DNA from: Anodontia alba
Lineage: Eukaryota; Mollusca; Bivalvia; Lucinida; Lucinidae
Assembly (NCBI GenBank): GCA_964016985.1
Contig: OZ024836.1
Location: 37,690,152 to 37,754,151, forward strand
DNA length: 64,000 nt
Reading direction: 5' to 3'
Of this stretch, positions 56,151 through 64,000 are shown one piece after another (the stretch's first letter is position 1; each line of letters starts with the position of its first letter). Made by a program: the position numbers and the translations under genes. The notes under the pieces were generated by a model. That model was not told the DNA's origin, made no database searches, and was given only the letters and a program-made list of their open reading frames with translations.

Positions 56151-56689
56151 GCTCCAGAGGTTCAAGCAGTTTTCTTGGCAGCAGCAGCACGTGCTAACCT
56201 TGAAAATAATGGGTGAAAGGCGGGAATTTCCGACTTAGGAAGAGAAGCATGATAAATTGGTAAACAAACAATAAGATGGTTACATTTCTGCTGCTAAAGT
56301 GACACGGGAAAAATGAGCCAGTCTGAATATAGAATTTGTCAGGTTTAGGGGAAAACGTGATTGTCGGCATCTGTACATTCTGCTAAGATTCTTCTAGGGA
56401 CCGTGTAGAATACGTAAGGCGAACAACGAAGACCCTGACCAGATTGTGCAGATTGTTTTGGGGCTTCGCTGTTGGGAAGAATAAAATTACAACTAAAACA
56501 CTACAAAATCACACATTACTTTGTAGTTTATTTGTGTTCTGACTAAACATAATAAGTCAATTATAAATCATTATTCTATTTTGTTGTACATGTATGTTAA
56601 GAGAAATGTGCACATACTTTTTTTATATTCAAAATTTTACGTTCAGATAACTCGAGCATTTTTACCTGAGATTGCATAAGGTGAGCCTG

Positions 56690-56880
56690 GATAAGAGTGG
56701 AAGCTAGCGCGAGCGTGATCGTTTTCACGCTGCATGATATCCCAGCGCGAGCTGAGCGCGGATTTAGCGTGGGTTTAGCGCGGGTTTAGCGTGGGATAAG
56801 CGCGGGAATAGCGTGGGATTTAATCTTTTCCGCGATCGCGCATTAGAGCGAACGATATAACCATCGTGAAAGCTGTACTG
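56690..56880. mobile_element. CpG-rich element end, right
   Basis: GCGAACGATATAACCATCGT..GAAAGCTGTACTG is the inverse of the end at 50897, followed by TA. AGCGTGGGTTTAGCGCGGG repeats occur at 56765-56815, in the same orientation as those on the left. Confidence 0.7.
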
Positions 56881-56981
56881 TACACAGATGTACTTGCTAA
56901 TCTTAGTCTTTGCAGGTTGCATATATCATAAGCTACATTTATTCTCAAGTTGCCGTTTGGAGAAGAGGCAAACCTAGATCA

Positions 56982-57212
56982 GTATTTTTCTTATTTCTCC
57001 ACAAAACCTATGTTGTGGGTACTCATTAGAAGTACATCAATGAGGCACCTCTAATGAGTACCCATAACATATGTTTACACGTAGTAATAAAATAAATATC
57101 TGTACTTTTTTGGTTACCTGTCTTTGAAAAATGTTATGTTGTGTGTATTAATTAGAATTACCTCCCAGAAACAGTTCTAGTGAATCTCACAACATACATT
57201 TCTATGGAGAGG
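56982..57212. repeat. Two adjacent H1 hairpins
   Basis: The first (56982-57092) has TATGTTGTGGGTACTCATTA and GAGTACCCATAACATATG. The second (57118-57212) is a GTTGTGTGTATTAATTAGAA variant like the core of the pogo-type MITEs. Confidence 0.75.
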
Positions 57213-57364
57213 TAAGAAGTATACTAATATTTTGGTGGAAAAATGCATCTTTTCTAGAGGTTCGGAGTGTCTTGATTTAATTGTACTCAAGATTAAGATT
57301 GATCAGGATGCGTGCTGGATTTCAAAATGATGAATGGGCTGGGAGCCAGTGGTACTTTAACATT

Positions 57365-57535
57365 TAACCTGCTGAATTTAAATATCAGCAGATGACAAAC
57401 AGTTCCTTATTTTTCACATGACATAAGGGTTGATATGTCATTTAAGCTTATTCTTCAAATGCACATTGAATGAAAATCCAATCCTTATTTTCTATGTAGA
57501 AAGAGAAAAATATTTTAAAGTTTTGTCTGTTGCTT
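57365..57535. repeat. Degenerate H3-type MITE
   Basis: ATATCAGCAGATGACAAAC at the left and a weak TTTTGTCTGTTGC at the right enclose TTGATATGTCATTTAAGC. Confidence 0.5.
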
Positions 57536-57538
57536 CCA

Positions 57539-57778
57539 GGGCCCAGTTGTTCAAAACTTTACGTTGTTTGCTAACTTGATGTAAAAATTTCTTATCTTTA
57601 AATATGGCAAATACATTATTTTTTGCTGAAAAAAATGTGAGTAGCTTTTGCATTGCAAAAGCTACACACATTTTTGCAGCAAAAATATCAATGCATTTGA
57701 AAATACCTTAGCTGAAACAGTTAACAGTTTGTCGTTAACAAGCTCCTAAAGCTAACAATGCTTTGAACAATTCGGAGC
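57539..57778. mobile_element. MITE with GGGCCCAGTTGTTCAAA termini, copy 2
   Basis: It matches 3977-4220, including the central GTGAGTAGCTTTTGCATTGC palindrome. The right end has decayed (TTTGAACAATTCGGAGC). It lies about 140 bp upstream of the second exon. Confidence 0.82.
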
Positions 57779-57918
57779 TGGTTTTTTATTTCAACAGTTT
57801 AACTCTAAAAGCACCAATCACCACTGCAGGAGATGAGCTTTTGATTTTTTTTGTTTTTAAGAAATGAGAAAAAAAAGTTGTAATTGACCATGAAGAAATG
57901 CCTTTTTTCATTTTTCAG

Positions 57919-58131
57919 ATCCATGCGATGGAGTTCATTGTGAAGGTCAGCAGGTTTGCAAGCTTAACAATGAGCGGGAGCCCATCTGCCAGTGCGAGGC
58001 AGCCTGTCAGCAGACGGTCGCTCCTGTGTGTGGCAGTGATGGAACAACGTATAGCAATGAGTGCATGCTGAGACAGAAGGCTTGTCAGGAAGACAGGGAG
58101 ATAACTGTATTATATCCTGCCGAATGCAGAG
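57919..58131 (+). CDS. Agrin-like gene, second Kazal exon
   Basis: This 213-bp exon has an acceptor AG at 57917-57918 and a donor GTAAGT at 58132, both phase 1, so it can be skipped or duplicated without shifting the frame. It encodes PCDGVHCEGQQVCKLNNERE followed by ICQCEAACQQ and the Kazal motif APVCGSDGTTYSNECMLRQK, then ACQEDREITV and AEC. Cysteine spacing fits one follistatin/Kazal unit of an agrin-type chain. It follows the 47775-48369 exon in frame. No further exon lies in the window. Confidence 0.82.
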
Positions 58132-58145
58132 GTAAGTTTCTATTC

Positions 58146-58359
58146 TTAACCCCTGTCCTGCTGAACCTGGATATACCCTGCCTTTGCAAACAATGTAGAT
58201 CCAGATCAGTTGGCTTCTGAAGAAGCCAACTGATCTGGATCTGCACTGTTTGCCATTAAGTATGTGAATCTATAGCATTAATTTGGATCAAGCAATCTGA
58301 TTGGCTGAAAATTAAAAGTGGGCATGGCATCTTAATTTATTCAGCATGACATGGGTTAA
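58146..58359. mobile_element. pB MITE, copy 14
   Basis: TTAACCCCTGTCCTGCTGAA to ATTCAGCATGACATGGGTTAA with a near-perfect H2 stem. It starts 14 bp after the exon donor site begins. Confidence 0.88.
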
Positions 58360-58384
58360 CTCTTAAATTAAAGGCCAGTCAAAA

Positions 58385-58512
58385 TGTCAGCAGACAACAT
58401 TCAAAACATTTGAATTTTTTCAGATATTATTTCAACATTTTATGCGAATTGTCTGCTAGGCAGATGACAAAGGATGTTGTAGATTGTCGTCTACAACAAC
58501 TTCGAATTGCTC
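58385..58512. repeat. Degenerate H3-type MITE
   Basis: GTCAGCAGACAACATTC and GTTGTAGATTGTCGTCTAC are the ends; TTATGCGAATTGTCTGC is a mutated arm. Confidence 0.55.
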
Positions 58513-58605
58513 TTTAAGGGTTTTCTTATAGATAGAAATGAGAATAATGCAATTGAAAGTGGTTCAGCTTTTTCATTCTGTGAGTTATAAATACAATTTG
58601 AAATA

Positions 58606-58964
58606 CCGTATTTTACCTAATTACCACACCATGTGCTAAATTTTTTCAAAATTAATGGTAAAACATGTAGTGGAATATCTACCTAAATACACACTTACAA
58701 GGAAGATAATTTGAAAACTGAATGAGGGCTTATAAAATGATGTTTATGCAATTTTTTTTTCTGTTTTTTTTTTTTTTTATCAAAGCATATGTTGTCGGTA
58801 CTCATTTGAATTGCCTAAGCAAGTCAAGGGAATTTAACTGAATACAAACAAATATGCTGGCAAAGCAGTAAATTAAAGTACAGAATCTGTAATCTGAAGA
58901 CTAAGAATTAAATTGCTTGACTGTGTGCTTACAGGGGCCTGTGCAGTAATTAGGTCGAATATGG
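58606..58964. mobile_element. CCGTATTCGACC-type MITE with decayed H1 core
   Basis: TA flanks at 58604-58605 and 58965-58966. The ends are CCGTATTTTACCTAATTACC and GTAATTAGGTCGAATATGG. The core has GCATATGTTGTCGGTACTCA. Confidence 0.82.
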
Positions 58965-59001
58965 TAATAATAAACCCAATATATGCTGAATTAAAATATA
59001 A

Positions 59002-59357
59002 GCAGATGACATTGTAAGATATTTCTTATTTCTTCCCAGGAGCAAGAGCTTGACATTAACCCTTGACATGCTGAATAAATTAAGATGCCATGCCCACTTC
59101 CAATTTTCAGCCAATCAGATTACTTGATCCTGATTGTCGATACAAATTCACATACTGAACGGCAAACAATGCAGATCCAGATCAGTTGGCTTCTTCAGAA
59201 GCTAACTGATCTGGATCTGCACTGTTTGCAAAGGCAGGACATATCCGGGACCAGCAGAACCAGGGTTAATATGTAACTTTTGTCATAAATAAATGCTTCA
59301 CATAACATGTCAGAAAAAACAACAACAAGAGAAATAGCAGTCATATGTCATCTGCTG
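59002..59357. repeat. H3-type MITE split by a pB MITE
   Basis: GCAGATGACATTGTAAGATA begins it and CATATGTCATCTGCTG ends it. The palindrome is interrupted at TTGACA|TTAA by the pB copy at 59056-59269. Confidence 0.75.
59056..59269. mobile_element. pB MITE, copy 15
   Basis: TTAACCCTTGACATGCTGAA to CAGCAGAACCAGGGTTAA, inserted in an H3 element. Confidence 0.87.
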
Positions 59358-59392
59358 AATTCTGCTTCAGCAAAGGAGAAATTTTTTCTAAG

Positions 59393-59453
59393 ATATTTTT
59401 TTCTTATTTTCTCTACAAAAACATACATTGTAGGTGTTCATTAGAGGTGCCCC
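59393..59453. repeat. Left half of an H1 hairpin at the satellite edge
   Basis: TTCTTATTTTCTCTACAAAA and CATTGTAGGTGTTCATTAGA are an H1 left arm that ends where the 95-bp satellite begins. Confidence 0.65.
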
Positions 59454-62400
59454 CTTGTTATCACTTTCCTGTCATCTTGATGAAAGTAAAGTAGTTCCTC
59501 TTGAGGTGGCATCCTGTCTCCTGACTCTGTAGTTCTTCATTGCATAGCATATTTTGTTATCACCCTTCTGTCATCTTCATGGAACTGAAAGTGGAATTCA
59601 TATCAGAATTCTGTAGTGCTTCATTGCATAGCATCTTTTGTTATCACCTTTCTGTCATCTTGATAAAACTGAAGTACACCACAACCTCTTTATAACACTA
59701 TGGTTGGAGTCTCTAGCATAAACAATGTTAGTTAAACAACTGTGTTATATCCAAGCCAAAATGTATAGATTATATTGAAAAATGACCATTTATGGTCATT
59801 TTTCAATATAATCTATACAGTTTTGGGATCCATCATTGAACCGTGTTATATCCAAAACCATGTTATAACGAACCTTTTTATAAAGAAGTTGTAGTGTAGT
59901 TCCATTGGAGACGGAATTTATCTCAGTATTCTATAGTACTTCATTACATATCATCTTTTGTTATCACCTCTCTTTCATCGATGAAACTGAAGTAGTTTCA
60001 TTGGAGGTGGAATTTATATCAGGATTCTGTAGATGTAGCCTAGCATCTTTTGTTATCACCTTTCTGTCATCTTGATGAAACTGAAGCAGTTTCACTTGAA
60101 GTGCAATTCATTTTAGGATTCTGTAGATGAAGCATAGCATCTTTTGTTATCACCTTTCTGTCATCTTGATGAAACAGAAGTAGATTCACTTGAAGTGGAA
60201 TTTATTTTAGGATTCTGTAGATGAAGCATAGCATGTTTTGTTATCACCTTTCTGTCATCTTGATGAAACTGAAGTAGTTTCACTTGAGGTGAAATTCATT
60301 TTAGGATTCTGTAGATAAAGCATAGTATCTTTTGTTATCACCTTCCTGTCATCTTGATGAAACTGAAGTAGTTTCACTTGAGGTGAAATTCATTTTAGGA
60401 TTCTGTAGATGAACATATTATCTTTTGTTATCACCTTTCTGTCATCTTGATGAAACTGAAATAGTTTCACTTGAGGTGAAATTCATTTTTGGATTCTGTA
60501 GATGAAGCATAGCATGTTTTGTTATCACCTTTCTGTCATCTTGATGAAACTGAAGTAGTTTCACTTGAGGTGAAATTCATTTTAGGATTCTGTAGATGAA
60601 GCATAGCATGTTTTGTTATCACCTTTCTGTCATCTTGATGAAACTGGAGGTAGAGTTCATCTCAGGATTTGGTGGTGCTTCATTGCAAAGCATCTTTTGT
60701 TATTACCTCTGTCATCTTGATGAAACTAAAATAGGTCCACTGTAGGTGGAATCTATCTCTAGACTCTGTAATGCTTCATTACATAATATCTCCTCTGTTA
60801 TCTTTGTTATCACCTCTCTCTCATCTTGATGAAACTTGACGAAAGTAGTTCCACTGGAGTTGGAATTCATCTCAGGACTCTGTAGTGCTTCAATGCATAA
60901 CATCTTGTGTTATCATCTCTCTGTCTACTTAATGAAACTGAAGTAGTTCCACTGTAGGTGGAGTTCATCTCAGGATTGTCTTGTGCTTCTTTACATAGCA
61001 TCTTTTAATATCACCTTTCTTTCATTTTGGAGACTTTGAAGTAGTTCAAAATGAGTTGGAATTCATCACAGGATTCTGTAGTGCTTCATTGCACAGCATA
61101 TTTTGTTATCCAACTGTCATCTTGATGAAACTGAAGAAATTCTGTGGTGCTTCATTGCACAGCATTTTTTGTTATCACCTCTGTGTCATCTTGATGAACT
61201 AAAGCTGTTACACTGGTGGTTAAGTTCAATTTTGGATTCTGTTCTGCTTTATTGCACAGCATTTGTTGTTATCACCTCTCTATCATCTTGATGAAACTAA
61301 ATTAGTTCTACTGGTAGTGTAATTCATCTCAGGATTCTGTGGGGCTTTATTGTATGGCATTTTTTATTATCACCTCTTTGTCATCCTAATGAAACTTAAG
61401 TTGTTCCACTGGAGAAGGAATTTGTGTTGGGATTCAGTGGGGCTTTATTGCACAGCATTTTTTGTTATGACCTGTCAGTCATCTTGATGAAACTGAAGTA
61501 GTTCCACTGGAGGTGAAAATCATTTCAGGATTCTTTACTGCACAGTATGGTGTGTTATTACCTCTTTGTCATGTTGATGAAACTTAAGTAGTTCCACTGC
61601 CAGTGGAATTTGTCTCAGGATTCTGTGGGACTTTATTGCACAGTATCTTTTGTTATCACTTTTTTGTCTTCTTGATTAATCTGAGGTAAATCCACTGGAG
61701 GTAGAATTATTTCAAGATTCTGTGGTGCTTCATTGCATAGCATCTTTTGCAATCGTCTCTCTATCATCTTGATGAAACTTAAGTAGATGTAGTTTCACTG
61801 GAGGTGGAACTCATATCAGGATTCTGTGAGACTTTATAGCACAGCAACTTTCATTATCACCTTTCTGTCATTTTGATGAAACTGTAGTAATTTCAGTGGA
61901 GGTGGAATTGATCACAGGATTCTGTAGTGCTTCATGACATACCATCTTTTGTTCTCAGCTGTCTGTCATCTTGATGAAACTAAAGTAGTTCCACAAAGAG
62001 TGGAATTCAGCTCAGTATTCTGTAGTGCTTTATTGCATATCATCTTTAGTTACTACCTGTCTGTCATCTTGATGAAACTGAAGTAGTTCCACTGGAGTTG
62101 GAATTCATCTCAGGATTCTGTTGAGTTTTATTGCACAGCATCTTTTGTTATCAAATCTCTGTCATCTTGATGAAACTGAAGTAATTCCTCTGAAGATGGA
62201 ATTCATCTCAGGATTCTTTAGTGCTTCATTGCATAGCATCTTTTGTTATCATCTCTCTGTAATCGTCTTGAAACTGAAGTAGTTCCACTGGAGGTGGAAT
62301 TCATCTTAGAATTATGTGGGGATTTATTGCACAGCATCTTTTGTTATCACCTTCCTGTCATCTTGATGAAACTGAAGTAGTTCCATTAGAGGCAGAATTC

Positions 62401-63925
62401 ATCTAAGGATTCTGTGGGGCTTTACTGAACAGCATTTTTTTGTTATCACCTCTCTGTCATCTTGACGAAACATAAGTAGTTCCACTGGAGGTGGAATTTA
62501 TCTTAGGATTCTGTAGGGCTTTATTTATTGTTTTTTTTTTTTCTTTTCACCTGTCTGTCATCTTGATTAACCTGAGGTGATTCCATTGAGGTAGAGTATA
62601 TCTCAGGATTCTGTAGTGCTTCATTGCATCACCTCTCTGTCAATTTCATTAAACTAAAGTAGTTCCACCAGAGGTGGAATTAATCTCAGGATTCTGTGTG
62701 GATTTATTGCACAACATTTTTTAATATCACCTTTCTGTCATCTTGACAAAACTGATGTAATTCCATTGGAGATGGTATTTATCTCAGGATTCCATAGTGC
62801 TTCATTATAATCTTTTGTAACTACTTGTCTGTTGTCTTGATGAAACTAAAGTAGTTCCATGAAGGTGGAATTCATCTCAGAACTCTCTAATGCTTCATTG
62901 GTTATTATCCTTTGTGATCACCTCTGTGTCATCTTGATGAAAATGAAAGTAGTTCCACTGGAGGTGAAAGTCATCTCAGGATTCTTTGGAGGTTTGTTGC
63001 ACAGCATCTCTTGTTATCACCTTTCTGTAATGTTGATAAAACTGAAGTAATTCCACTGAAGTGGAATTCATCTAAGGAATCTGTGGAGCTCTATTGCATA
63101 TAGCATATTTTATTATCACCTTTCTGTTATCTTGATGAAATTAATCTTTTGTAACTACCTGTCTGTTGTTTTGATGAAACTAAAGTAGTTCCACTGAAGG
63201 TGGTTTCATCTCAGGATTCTCTAATGCTTCATTGGTTATTATCCTTTGTGATCACCTCTCTGTCATCTTGATGAAATGAAAGTAGTTCCACTGGAGGTGG
63301 AAGTCATCTCAGGATTCTTTGGAGGTTATGGCACAGCGTCTCTTGTTATCACCTTTCTGTAATCTTGATAAAACTGAAGTAATTCCACTGAAAAGTGGAA
63401 TTCATCTAAGGAATCTGTGGAGCTTTATTGCATACAGCATATTTTATTATCACCTTTCTGTTATCTTGATGAAATTAATCTTTTGTAACTACCTGTCTGT
63501 TGTTTTGATGAAACTAAAGTAGTTCCACTGGAGGTGGAAGTCATCTCAGGATTCTTTGGAGGTTTGTTGCACAGCGTCTCTTGTTATCACCTTTCTGTAA
63601 TCTTGATAAAACAAGTAATTCCACTGAAAAGTGGAATTCATCTAAGGAATCTGTGGAGCTTTATTGCATATAACATATTTTATTACCACCTTTCTGTTAT
63701 CTTGATGAAATTAAAGTTGTTCCACTGGAGGTGGTATTCATCTCAGGGTTCTGTGGAGCTTTATTGCATATAGCATCTTTTGTTATCACAAGTCTGTCAC
63801 CTTGATGAAACTAAAGTAATTTGACTTCAGCTGGAATTCATCTCAGAATTCTGTGGGCTTTATTGCATAGCATCTTCTGTTGTCACTTTCTGTCATCTTG
63901 ATGAAACTAAAGTACTGTTTAAAGC
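59454..63925. repeat. Satellite of about 94-96-bp units, roughly 45 copies
   Basis: Each unit carries TTGTTATCACCTTTCTGTCA, CTTGATGAAACTGAAGTAG and GTGGAATTCATCTCAGGATT. Between 60040 and 60620 the units are exactly 94 bp apart and most alike; toward 63.9 kb higher-order pairs appear (63130-63420 and 63480-63700). The short plus-strand ORFs here are in-phase satellite. Confidence 0.95.
59677..59896. mobile_element. TA-target MITE inserted in the satellite
   Basis: The ends are CACCACAACCTCTTTATAAC and TTATAAAGAAGTTGTAGTG. TA lies at 59675-59676 and 59897-59898, where a satellite unit reads GAAGTAGTTCC with a single TA. A perfect palindrome GATTATATTGAAAAATGACC is central. Confidence 0.92.
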
Positions 63926-64000
63926 ATCATAATTGTCAATTTCATCCATACATTCATCAATTTTAGCTTTGCCTGAATAAACATAGTTCTAGAGAAGGCA

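Larger units (their letters stand above)
48370..57918 (+). other. Intron of the agrin-like gene
   Basis: The donor is GCA|GTAAGTG and the acceptor TTTTCATTTTTCAG|AT. Joining leaves phase 1 and gives Asn-Pro-Cys-Asp, the usual start of the next follistatin unit. The intron holds at least three MITE families, SINE fragments and CpG-rich element ends. Confidence 0.75.

Overview
The window is eukaryotic, AT-rich and dominated by short non-autonomous transposons, SINEs and satellites. No prokaryotic gene organisation is present. The tRNA-derived SINEs, dense MITEs, about 155-bp arrays and elements ending in AACAAGAGG/CTCACCTGA suggest a bivalve mollusc. That assignment is an inference and no species is named.

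Only one credible host gene is visible: the 5' part of a follistatin/Kazal-domain gene on the + strand, most like agrin. Its first exon (47775-48369) encodes a basic N-terminus, one hydrophobic segment and a first cysteine-rich Kazal unit. A second, phase-1 symmetric exon (57919-58131) encodes a second Kazal unit after a 9.5-kb intron full of transposons. The gene runs off the right end, and the window ends inside its next intron, which holds a 4.5-kb satellite of about 95-bp units. A decayed Helitron-type gene (cysteine-peptidase-like plus zinc-binding region, frameshifted) lies at about 33.8-35.4 kb.

Layout. 0-16 kb: MITEs, SINEs and hairpins, many nested. 16.5-18.9 kb: 59-bp satellite. 18.9-20.1 kb: unassigned sequence ending in a short ORF with a 2A-like motif. 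20.8-22.0 kb: 155-160-bp array. 22.2-28.4 kb: three satellites (about 165, 300 and 146 bp) between or inside elements with AACAAGAGG...CTCACCTGA ends, two of which face each other. 28.4-33.3 kb: unassigned sequence, a 1.8-kb TIR element and an intact SINE with target duplication. 33.3-35.4 kb: Helitron-type pseudogene. 36-47.7 kb: MITEs, a 165-bp array and a 1.46-kb solo LTR inside a piggyBac-type MITE. 47.7-58.1 kb: the agrin-like gene. 58.1-64 kb: its intron with MITEs and satellite.

The main unexplained pattern is modular. Three palindromic cores recur: H1 has arms with GTTGTGGGTACTCATTAGAA, H2 has GCAAACAGTGTAGATCCAGA and H3 has CATTTCATGCAAATTGTC. H1 and H2 sit inside several MITE families whose terminal inverted repeats and target sites are unrelated. 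Nested insertions give several clean empty-site comparisons that establish TTAA, TA and 4-bp LTR target duplications directly from this sequence.
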